Shown: positions 52,393-62,636 of the stretch, piece by piece | Position numbering within the stretch: position 1 is the stretch's first letter | Layout of the letters: the number at the start of each line of letters is the position of its first letter | Position numbers and translations under genes: made by a program | The notes under the pieces: generated by a model | The model's input: the letters and a program-made list of their open reading frames with translations, nothing else | The model's database searches: none | Told to the model about the DNA's origin: nothing | Origin: Lethocerus indicus | Taxonomy: Eukaryota; Arthropoda; Insecta; Hemiptera; Belostomatidae | Reading direction: 5' to 3' | DNA: 64,000 nucleotides | NCBI GenBank assembly: GCA_019843655.1 | Contig: JACDQD010000002.1 | Coordinates: 3,668,585 to 3,732,584 of the forward strand

Positions 52393-55300
52393 ATATCACA
52401 AGAATCGTGAAATTTCGAATTGTGACATATTTTCAAATTTCCCCAGAAAAATGGCCACATTTAAATAATCAACATCGATAGAAGTACTTAATATTACGAC
52501 TAATATTATTATTGTTACATTTTTATATATAATTGATTCATAATTGTGAGGACAATGTATAAACTATTTTATTACATTAAAATCCAGCTATAATTTTATA
52601 CGCTCTACAGGTATCTGGAGACGACTATGGAATATATGCGCATGGAACATTTATATGCAAGCTAAATAAATAGAAACTTGCGTTAAGTAAATAACTTTAT
52701 ACGTTTCTAAAATATAATATCGAAAGATACTGCTGTTCACTGGGCGAGAAGCGGCCGTCTTCCAGAAGAGATAGCGTAGGGGCGTTGTAATAAAAATGGA
52801 CAAAATAGGAGGACTCATAACGAGACATCGACCGACAAAAGCCGTCCTAGCGACGCAACAGATATTGAGGTCCCTGGGGACAGCGCCTCGTATCCCGTGG
52901 GAGCACCGTACACTATGGACAGCCTTGGCTCCGCACACCGCATCCATCTCCCACCCTAAACGCCTTTAATACCAGCTTTAATATAACATAACGTCAGTAG
53001 GTTAAATTATCAAAGATTTCAGGATCATTTTTCAGATCCACGACCGAGATTTTTTCTATAATTTTCGCGATTTCAATCGCCCCTTGGGAAACAACTAAAT
53101 TCCGACTCCATATTCATCTCAATAATAAAGCAGGACACAACCTAAGCAGTAAGTGGAGTAAGTAAGCCTAACCCAGATGTATGAGAAATAGAATTTTGAA
53201 TCGGTGTGTCGTGAGACTGTCCCGGTGAATATAATAGCTCTTTTAATAAAGTGGCACCTCGTTCATTTGCAGTAGTTGATATTGTCAGTTTGTAAATGGT
53301 GTAAATGTACCGTGTTGGCGAGGAGGAGGAGGAGGGGGTGGGGAGGGGGTTGGTGGTACCGTAACAGGGTACTATAATGGGGCCGGCACCAAATTACTTA
53401 CCCACCCGACTTCCAGCTTCACCCCATCTACTCGAATGAAGCCATAGCTCAACCCCCCCCCCGCTTCCCCTAGGGAAGCCTAGAATGTACAGCGATTCAT
53501 AAGATTTACTTACTCCACACAACCTCATTGTCCAGCTATTTTATTGTTGTACTCCAAGTTGAGCTGTCAGGAATAGCCATTAATTATCAGTTATGAAAAA
53601 TCTTCACTGTTAATCAAAATTAAAAATCTGTGCATCTATTGACACGACATATCGGCATTTTTCTACAGCCAAACGAAAAACCCATTATTTTCACGGTTCA
53701 GAATACAAACATTTTTGATACAATTCCAATAAATGGATAATGAACAAAATTATGTTTTAATACCTGTTCTCAATTTTATGTTTCCATAAAGTTCTACAGT
53801 ATGAATTTTAAATCATTTCACGAGAGTGTTACTGAGAATTAAATATTGAAAAATGACAGATGAACTGTTAATGATCGGAAAAAATTATAAAAGACAAATA
53901 AAATGGACATACTCGCTTGTATTCTATAATACCGTTTAAAATGATGTTTAACGAGAAACAAGCCGTACCGTATATTCCCGGTCATTAGTTATCCGTATAC
54001 GACTAAGGAATACGCCGACGTACAGGTTGTTAAATGACGCGTACGTCATGAGTCTGCCAAACTGCCGTTTTATAAAGTTCACATTTTGCCCCGCCAAACG
54101 GAAACCCTAGACGTAGCGAAATAGACGCGCGACCTTTTGAAAATATAAAGTGTGCTGTGGCGCTTCCACTGAAACCCACTGAATTCGAATTTGCGCAAAT
54201 TTAAAAATCGTCTGGACGTAGAAAACCCAATACTCAACTCGTTTACAGAGAAGGAAATAACCGAATCTCCGTCGTACTGCCGCGTCCTTTTCTAGCGCTT
54301 TATTTCATATTTTATCCGAGTCAATAAAAATATTAATTTGTTGAACCGGTTTTTCGGAGCCCCATCGATCCATTATACGAGGCGAGGTTCAGCCCATCAG
54401 TGTCACTAGACACAGTGGTCGGAAACCGGTGGCGTGAATGGGGGCCAACGAATGATTTGAATGCTGCAGATATAAAACAGAAGTTCATTATTCATTCTTC
54501 ACGCCACCACCCTTCTGATTATCGCCCTCTCGATTAATTTTCGCCGCCAATTTCTTATGAGGAGGGCACGAAAGTAATTTATGGGCGATCGATCGCGGGT
54601 GGCTCTGACAGAGAGTGACGGACGCCCCGGACATATCGCGACCTCCAACCGGATTAAATTCGGATTTTAATAAGCGCTGGCCAGTGGCGCCGATCATTAA
54701 AAGCCCTCGAAATAAAAATTAGCCCCCACCTCCCCCCCCCCGCCCATCGCATTTGTAAGAGCAATTTAATGGAGATTAAAAAAAAAATAACGAAGGGCGT
54801 TGGGAAAGAAAAAAACGCAGCGCCGAATGATGGCCGCGTCCTTCGTGACGTTAATTGCGGAATTAAAAGAAGTTAATGAAGTGGCACGTCTGGTACGGTA
54901 ATTAAATACGGGGATGTAATTGGCATTACGCCGATGGAAATATGGCTTCGAATCGCACGTTACATCACGCGAGTCTCACACTAGGCACACCGGTGATACA
55001 TGTTCTATTGATTAAAATGACGATTTTTAAGCAGCTCACGGCCGAAAGAAGAGCCATTAATTTTTTTTTCATTTTCCGCCTCGCAATAATCTCTACGCTA
55101 TTGACGAGCATTTCAATTAAGCCCGCACACTTGTTAAACTGAAATAATATGGACTCAGAAGTGATAAAAAATCAGTACCCTTTCAGGATAAAGTTCCTAA
55201 AACAAATTCAATACTCTTTAAACTCTTTGTAATATTAATCCAGACGCAATCATAAAATGCAATTTCGGCGAGATAATACCCTGGCTTCATAAGAGGAATA

Positions 55301-58300
55301 TACAATATGTATAGATAGATATATATACATAGATAGATAAATTTATTCGGCTTCAAAGGTACAGACGGCGTATTGGTGACGGATTTTCGATTTCAACTTT
55401 TATAGGGCGATATGTTTCCAGAAGCGTAGGGGGGGGCTTTACGCCTCCTTGCGGCCGCTGAGTGAAAGTCAAATAGGGAATATAGGAGAGAATATATTGA
55501 GTTTAGACGTCCTCCGCCGCTCTACCCCTGGGTTACAACCCGTTGGGGTGTACGGCCCAATTGTTTAGAGGCGGAGATAAAAATCGCGATTGAAATTTTT
55601 ACATTAAAACTAATAGCATTTCGAAATATTACAAGCATTAAATTCCGGTCCAGTCCAGGGTTCGGTTCCTTTATGGAAGAATCTAGTATCTTGTATAATA
55701 GATATTTAAAGTGAATTTAAATAAGATATTTCATGGCTGCGCCATGAAATTACATAAATGAAATTGAACAACCGACTGTTATTTTTAGAATAAAAATAAA
55801 AATAATTCCTTGTGTATTTTCACCGACAGATGGCTCTGTTACTACTTTGTACTCTATATAATTGTGTCCGTTTGACCTCAATTGAAATACGGTAAAACGA
55901 AACCGGTATTATAGTCGTATTTCGCGTCTTTATTTGCGTAAACATAAAAATGTGTCGCAAGCTCATGAAATGTTAGAAATGAGTGTACATAATCGATGCC
56001 GATAGCCATAGAACAACGCGAGAGATAGCGGGGTAGCTAAATGTATCGCATACGTGCATTGATAACCGTTCGAAATATGTTGGCTCATAATTAGCGGATG
56101 TGAAAATCCGCAATTATTTATTGCGCCAAGTCAATATTATTTCGCCGATCTCTAAAGCTTCCTTTACTCTGTTGTTCCGATCAAGACTTTCCCCCAGAAG
56201 CTAGTGTTGGATAGGAATAGTGCCTATGTATGTTTGGATGTAGGAAATGTATGACAGCGTTACGCGCCCTACTATTTCTATATTTCACTAGTGGCGGCCC
56301 AAGCTCCGGTCTGGGGCTTCCGGGCGCCCATATCGTGTAGCCGCGCATATCCGATGATGGCCGGTTCTCTTTGGGCCAAAGCGGCCCACTGTCAGGAGGG
56401 GCCCCAGCTGTACTCTCAAAGGGGGCCCCTAACTAAATTCAATGTAGGAATATAGTCGGGCGATAATGGGAACCCGAGCCCCAACAGATCCCGCCATTAT
56501 TGTTGATCCCCCCCGATGGGACCAGCTCGTCGTATTTATTCTTCCCCGTCAATTTAAATGCTTCAATATATTCATAACGCAATATCCTTGCGTTCGTAGA
56601 GGATTAATTTTATGATCGGCACGACTATTGAGACCGGGTGGCTGCTTTATCCGGAGAAACGAGCGGTACAAAAAACTTTCCGCAAACGTTGATTGTACAA
56701 TAAATACAAAAAAAATTGAAAGAGATTGTCCGAATTAATTTAAATACGATACGTAAAATAAGTCCTAAAACCTGGATAAAATTAGAAAAAAAACCTTTTA
56801 TTTCCGGTCGGAGAGCCGAAAATCTGGACAAAGGACAACCGGAAGAGGGTTGATGCGCAGTGTCCTGGACGATAGTTATTTATCGGGCCCGACTGAATGC
56901 CCGTTGGCTGTGAAAATGCAAAAAAAAAAAAAAAATATGCCGTATCTTGCCTGCAATTCAGCAGTGAAGGGGGCCCGGCCGTGTTAAAAACAAAAAGTGG
57001 CCGAGGCAAAGTTCCAGGGCCGGTGTGTCCCATTGTGCACTGTGAAACGGCCGGCCTCTAAAACACTGTCGGCCGCCAGCCCATGATTGATGACGCCGCC
57101 GAAGAATGTCCGCCCGGAGAGGTACACGCCGGATAAATAAATTTCAGTTTTCGCCACGCTCCGACCAGTTGGTCCCAATATTTTATTCTTCGCCGAATAT
57201 AAAACCGGAGGTTGGACGGAAGATTATAAAACATTCGAACGTCGGCGATATAATGCGTCGAATAAACCGAGCTGTCCGCTGTAGCGGCGGGGGCTTTGTC
57301 GGACCGCTGCTTTCTTTCCGCGGTAATACCGGACAAGTGGACGGTGTACAGCGACACTAAAAAGTTGATTACATCTCTTCATTCGGTTCCTTCCACAAAT
57401 AACGCCGCTGCCTCCCGGCGGCAGCACGGGGGCGCTTTTACTCGGAAAAAGCGTTTTGACGATGATGAAGTACCCTCCCCCACCCAGCCACCGCCCTGCG
57501 GTATAAAGGCACAGTTCCTAATGAGAAGACAGGGGAAAAAAAAATTTCCAAATTAATCCGCCGGGACATTCACCGAACGGGAACGTATCTAAAAGAAATA
57601 CGGGGGACCGCTTTTTATAATGTCCAGACAAAAGCTTAATTCAATTCCAGTATTAAACTGCCGGAATGCTTTGCATGTTTGAATCGCTGCAATGTAGGTC
57701 GCATACATTTAAAATATTTAAACGAGATATCCGCGTAATAGCCTTGTCGGCCGTGGAATAATATACAGCATTGAAAAATCCATTTATTGTGCAGAGTTGG
57801 GGGTCAAAGATTGGGAGGTCAACTTGGTAACGTGAAAGTGCTGTACTGGCTGACACGCCCCTCTCTCACTCAACACTTTCACCGTACAACCGCCCGTAGT
57901 GTCCTCCACCTGTTGTCCCTGTCCAACTTCCTTCCGCAGGCGTCGGACACGTTTAGAATTTACCGGCGTATTTTTTATAGCCCCGCTTATTTATTCCAGT
58001 CCCAACAATGCCCTAGCAACCGGTACACTAAAACAAGCCATTATGAGCGAACAAAGTAAACCGGCATTTGACGCATATAAGTACAAGAAATATACTAGTA
58101 TTTATTCGAAACGCAGTAATGTCGGGATATATAAAAATTAGGAACTTATGTCGTGCCTAGTCAAACTTAACGTATCTAGAATTCGGGTTTTCAACGCAAG
58201 AACCGGGTTAAAAAGTGAATTTTCAGCGCAAAATTATATATAAGCGGGAGTTTGCCCACCGTATACGGGCGGAAAGGAGTCATTTCCCGCCATTGAAATT

Positions 58301-58821
58301 CGCTAATAAAATACTATATTTCAAGACGCTATATTCTGAATTCGCTACTCAGTTTTCGTTCAATTTTTAATTCGGCTATAACATGGGGTGAATTCGTAGT
58401 AAAAACTGATTCCCCTGCGTTCTATTTGGGCGATGTTATTTAGCGGTATTTCAGAATGGGACGTATTGGCCACAGGGGCCAATAGTTGACTGGGGGGATA
58501 ATCGGGGATGCTGTGATGGATTGTCCGGCCGGCCTGAGTAAGCCTCGCCCCCCCTCCCCCCACCTGTCGCTCTTCTATCTGAATCGCGTTCCAACCGGTG
58601 CATTAACCGGCCCTTCCAATAATCCAGCCGCGTTATCTCCTCCCCATCCCTAGTCCATCTTCGGTGGACGGCGTCGGGACGGGTCTTCGGATGGAAATTG
58701 AAATTCGGCGCCCCGTAACCAGCCCCGAGCACAAAATCGAAGTTATCATTCTATAACTTTTCGTCTAAAACTTGTGGCGAAAATATTATGGGTTCAAGTT
58801 TAATAATAGATCGCCCAAAAT
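52393..58821. other. Non-coding DNA, no gene confirmed
   Basis: Includes an unexplained 57-residue ATG frame at 52796-52969, a GGA repeat near 53322, C-runs near 53453 and 54733, the hairpin at 55728 and a TATAAAGG near 57502. The missing first exon of the LRR gene could lie here, but I could not identify it. Confidence 0.45.
55728..55750. other. Perfect short hairpin
   Basis: atttcatggc and gccatgaaat form a 10-bp perfect inverted repeat around the trinucleotide tgc. Too short for a typical microRNA precursor; function unknown. Confidence 0.5.
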
Positions 58822-58830
58822 TATTACAAT

Positions 58831-59404
58831 TTTTTTTTTTTAACTGTTTTATTTTTGCACAATCAACCTATACAGTTATGGGTGCAATTGATACATGTAT
58901 TTATTTCGGCGTGTTAGTCACGACAAAGAAACCACTCAATGATGGCGCTTTTGACATGTTTTAAAATGTGAGGTGATCTCTGGGCCAGTGGCGTTTAAGC
59001 CGTCGTGGTGGGGATAGTGGATGGGTAAAGAAGAAAGGGACTGAACGAGTGGGTTTGGATGTGGAGAGAGGCGGGAGTGGAATTTAAGGAAGCGTGATTT
59101 TGCGACTTCGTCGACTGTCGGTATGTTGAGGTCATTATGGATTGTTCGGTTAGAAACATACCGGGGAGCATTAAGGATGGTACGAAGGACTTTGATTGGA
59201 ATCTCTGGATGCGGGCGATGTTGGATTTCTTAGCGGAACCCCATAGCTCTATTCCGTAAGTCCATGTCGGTTTTAAAATGGTTTTGTATATTGTAAGTTT
59301 GTTGTCTACTGTCAGTTTTGATGTCTTTTTCAATAGAGGTCTCAGCAGTCCAAATTTGCGGTTAAGATCTGTTCTTTTGAGACGCGTATGGGGGTTCCAC
59401 GTGA
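58831..59404 (-). mobile_element. 5'-truncated Jockey-type LINE, C-terminal reverse-transcriptase part plus 3' tail
   Basis: On the minus strand the element opens inside the reverse-transcriptase ORF with a WNPH-T-R-L motif, then KTSKLTVDNKLTIYKTILKP, TWTYGIELWGSAKKSN and IQRFQSK. These are the thumb and C-terminal motifs of Jockey-clade insect non-LTR retrotransposons. Just after the FQSK motif the frame shifts by one base: family-like sequence (I-L-N-A-P, then N-D-L-N-I-P-T-V) continues in a different frame, so this copy is dead. A 3' untranslated tail follows and ends in a poly-A (poly-T on the plus strand, 58831-58841). Flanking direct repeats tattacaatt at 58822-58831 and 59405-59414 look like the target-site duplication (the last T is ambiguous with the tail). 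Length is about 574 bp, a fraction of a full element. It lies about 585 bp upstream of the first identified LRR exon. Confidence 0.9.
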
Positions 59405-59703
59405 TATTACAATTCAAAATTCAAAATTGAAATATTCTACGCGTTATCGGTAAGCTAATTTATTTTTGAGGCTTGGAACACCATGACTCACAAGATTTGC
59501 AGGTATATTACTACAACGCAGCGGTTAAAATTAGGCTATAATAAATAACTAAATATTTAGTTATTTGATCTATTTTTTGAAATTTCGATTGTACTTACGC
59601 ATGACTGTGACCGCAAGAGTTACCTTCTATCGGACTGTGTGGGCGTAACAAAATTAACTGCAGATTTCGCGTTCATCGTGTCTCCTCTCACTGCTGGTCA
59701 TTT

Positions 59704-59740
59704 GCCAGACCGGTTTCGGCCGCTCGCCATTTTCAGTAGC
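59704..59740 (-). ncRNA. Hammerhead-ribozyme-like motif, copy B
   Basis: Minus strand: GCTA, CTGA, AAAT, stem II GGC-gagcg-GCC, GAAA, ACCGGT, GTC triplet, then TGGC, which pairs with GCTA through one G-T wobble. It aligns with copy A for about 30 bases beyond the motif (both continue into gagaggagac). The core positions after CTGA are A-A-A instead of N-G-A. It lies about 250 bp upstream of the first identified LRR exon, antisense to that gene. Confidence 0.45.
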
Positions 59741-59988
59741 TGAAGACAGAAAGACCACGAAATCCGCGGTATCCCTCGGAGACCACAAAATTGTATTCCG
59801 AAAAATTAACTGCGATTGGCAAAGCGATCAAATATGTAATTTCTCTGAACCTTACAAATTCTATTCGTCGATCATAAAATATCCCGATCCGAATACGCTG
59901 TCGACGTTTACGGAACACTCATCAAAATAAATTTGAATGTTGTCATTGTTCGATTGACTGAAAACAACGTTATTTGTCATGTTGTCAG

Positions 59989-60178
59989 GTGTTGGTGCTG
60001 GTGGTGGCGTGGGCTGTGACCGTTGTCGGTGCACAGGTGAGGCAGTGTCCCTTCAACACTATGTGCAACTGCAAGCCGCACAATTCGACGACCCTCTCCG
60101 CCAACATACCGCCGGACAAGTCGTTGGAAATCATCAAGGACGTAGCCTGCATAGGGGTACAATTCTCCAGATTTCCCG
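59989..60178 (+). CDS. Chaoptin-like LRR protein, internal exon (signal peptide and N-terminal cap)
   Basis: Likely encodes the start of a secreted or membrane-anchored leucine-rich-repeat protein of the chaoptin-like type; chaoptin itself is a cell-surface adhesion glycoprotein of insect photoreceptors. The exon opens with a hydrophobic run (VLVLVVAWAVTVVGA) typical of a signal-peptide core, then a cysteine cluster (C-P-F-N-T-M-C-N-C) matching an LRR N-terminal cap, then a first beta-strand-like segment ending in RFP. The frame has no in-frame ATG: a stop lies at 59959-59961 and a TTG at 59974 precedes the acceptor tgttgtcag (59980-59988). I therefore place the exon start at 59989, phase 0, and infer an upstream exon supplying Met. 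The donor is gtaagg at 60179, leaving phase 1. The out-of-frame ATG at 59979 gives a glycine-rich frame and is rejected. The LRR identification is fairly firm; the chaoptin assignment is from remembered family resemblance. Confidence 0.72.
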
Positions 60179-62491
60179 GTAAGGGTCCTACCGGCTTTCA
60201 CGGTTACAGAATACACTTTGCCGTAATACATTGGGTACGGCTTTGATTTTAGCAGCTCCTTATAACAACGATTTTCCGTTAACTGCTTTCTTTTCTCCCT
60301 ATTGAGAACGGGTCGCGACATTGGCAATTAAATTATTGGGTCAATTTCTGGGTTCGGACATAATCGAGTCACGAAACGTCGATTAGACGCACTTATGCGA
60401 CTCGAATTATCGAAAGCGCGAAACCCCATTTACAGGCAACAGGAAGTTGTTCGAGAACGCACCGGTTGGAGGAAAGTCGGGCTCAGTATAACGTGGCCTA
60501 GTTTCGTTTATAAATATTCAATGTTTCACCGAACTGTGTGTTTTTTAATTTTTCTGCCCTAAACTTCAGTTATATTGTCCTCTCGTTGTAATAATTCGTT
60601 GTGTCGCTGGTTTAAACTTAAAACTGACTGATTTGTCACGAATTAATATTTGCAATTATTACGATGGACCCTGATGATAAAACCCGGCGAGGGATCCGAA
60701 TTGTCCTAAGTTCCGGCATGTGCTTCTGGGGGATAAATGAATTCAGCTCCCGGCTGGAAATTGAATTATTAATCTTTCCTCTGTGGTTCACACCACCCAA
60801 GGGCGCTACCTCTCTACTGGAATTCAGAGTGCGTTCATTCGAGACCGTTCATAAATAAATATAGCTCAGGAACAGTAACTATCAAACAATAGCGAATTTG
60901 CATTTCGAATAATACAAAAAGAAAGGAATAAACGATAAAAATGTATTGAATTATATAACAATTATAGGACGTGCAACGCCGCATCAGAAACATGAGACAT
61001 TCCTAGATGGATTAGGTTATCAAGTCGTTAATAAATCGGGTGAATTTTTTTCGGATGCCATAACTGAAAATCTGGTTAGTATTTTCCGCTTCCTACTCAT
61101 TTTCCCCAAAAAATAATAAGCAAACAATCTGTAGGGAGTTCCCGAAACGTTATTGGACGTATATATGGCCGGGATGGTTTAAAAAAAAAGCTACATATCC
61201 CCGGAGCGTTGCCTGAATTAATAGCGGACGATTTATTTGGCCGAAAATTGGGTCCAGAGGCCGGCCGGCCCCCGCCCCTGTCACACAGTGACAAACGAGA
61301 CGATTACATTCACTGAAATCTGAAAATTGCATTTAGATTCACCAGAGCGTCGAGCCCTACAAAATACCCAATATAGTTGTATCAATTTAACCGCCGACCG
61401 ATGTATTAGCGCGTACTTTGTGATCCGGTTATAACTTCATTATTGTCTAAATTTATCGAACGCTTAAATTAAATCCGTTCGTTGATGTTACGACTTGACA
61501 CTCGACGGGGTTATTTAGTAATTGTGGGGGTGGGGGTGGAGGAATTTAATTCGCCCATTTAGTTTTGAACTAGACCTTTTCGACTAATCTGTGCCAATAA
61601 CGCATGTCGTTCAACGGTAAACACTCCTGGTCAGCACTATCTATCGCTACGCTAGTCGGGGGCCGATCTTCCGCTCGATATTTCATCCAGCTAAGTCCAA
61701 TTTATTCGTAGTAAGGTCACCGAGGGTTCCGGAATGTCATTTGGTCCTTCCCGAATGTGAGTATTTGGTTAGTGACCGCGATCTGATGGACACTACGGGA
61801 GTTTCGATATAGTGTTGATATGGGATAAATTCATTCAGTTCTTCACTGTATTATAAATTCTGCTGTGTCGGTAAACCTAAACCGAAATAGAAAAGATCGG
61901 ATGAATAATATTGTACATCTGTTATTTCGATGAACTTTAAAATAATAAAATGCGAATGGGACATATTGACTCTATACAGGTAACACTCATTCATGAAGAA
62001 GGCAGTGTGTACATTTGTAGTTATTTACGTTAACTGAGTTTAATTACTGGTAAAGGATTAAAAATTTCAAATTAGGAGTGAATATAACAATCAATTACAA
62101 ATACTGCACGTAAAAAGAAACGTCAGCAAACCGTCTTCAATGCTAACTGATGAAACAGGCGTCTAATGCACGTACGCATTACGTACAAGTCTTGCGGGTC
62201 TAGTATCAACACGCCCCTTAACTGTTGAATGCTGGGCTTTGGTGAGGCGCTTGATGCAGTCCCGCAATTCCCTTTCGCCCTTTAAGCCAAGGTTTTCCAT
62301 CGTTAATTATATATTGCCGAAATCGGTTGAAGCAGTGATGCCAATATTTCGAAACACCGTCGTAAAATACGTACTTTGGCTCGCTGGTCGTTCCACATTT
62401 TAATACATAAGAGTTCCTCTTTAGACTATATATTTTGTAATATTGATTGGAACTAAATTAGACTGGCTGGAGTTAATAATTGGTGTTGCAG
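60179..62491 (+). other. Intron of the chaoptin-like gene
   Basis: A 2,313-bp intron with GTAAGG donor and TTGCAG acceptor, phase 1 on both sides. I see no coding exon of LRR type in it. It contains a guanine-rich stretch near 61525-61542 (two runs of five G separated by single bases). Alternative exons cannot be excluded without transcripts. Confidence 0.65.
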
Positions 62492-62636
62492 AGCTGTCGA
62501 GGGGCAAGCTGAACCACCTGGACTTGATCGGTAGCGGGCTCGAGAGCCTGGAGACGGACTCTTTGGGTGCCGCCCAATTCACCTCGCTCAGCCTCATCAC
62601 AAACAACATATTCTCAATAGCGGATCGCTCCCTCGC
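62492..62636 (+). CDS. Chaoptin-like LRR protein, second identified exon (LRR repeats)
   Basis: Continues the protein begun at 59989-60178. Acceptor ttggtgttgcag ends at 62491 and donor gtgagt starts at 62637. Joining phase 1 to phase 1 rebuilds a Glu codon, so the reading frame passes from RFP directly into ELSRGKLNHLDL. The exon holds about two LRR units: LNHLDLIGSGLESLETDSLG, then FTSLSLITNNIFSIADRSLA, with the L-x-L-x-x-(N/S)-x-(L/I) spacing of extracellular LRRs and the I-A-D-R-(S/A) ending often seen in chaoptin-like proteins. Length is 145 bp, close to two 24-residue repeats, and it leaves phase 2. The next exon is not visible before the window ends. The frame-compatible splice pair plus continuous LRR pattern makes this the best-supported gene in the window. 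Confidence 0.75.

Noticed and set aside
54400..54440. gtcggaaaccggtggcg, partly like the hammerhead 3' half
   Set aside because: Lacks the CGAAAC core and the upstream box.
59979..60182. ATG at 59979 as start of the LRR gene
   Set aside because: It is in a different frame from the signal-peptide and LRR sequence and yields a glycine-rich product.
59977..60327. 116-codon minus-strand frame
   Set aside because: Antisense shadow of the LRR exon.
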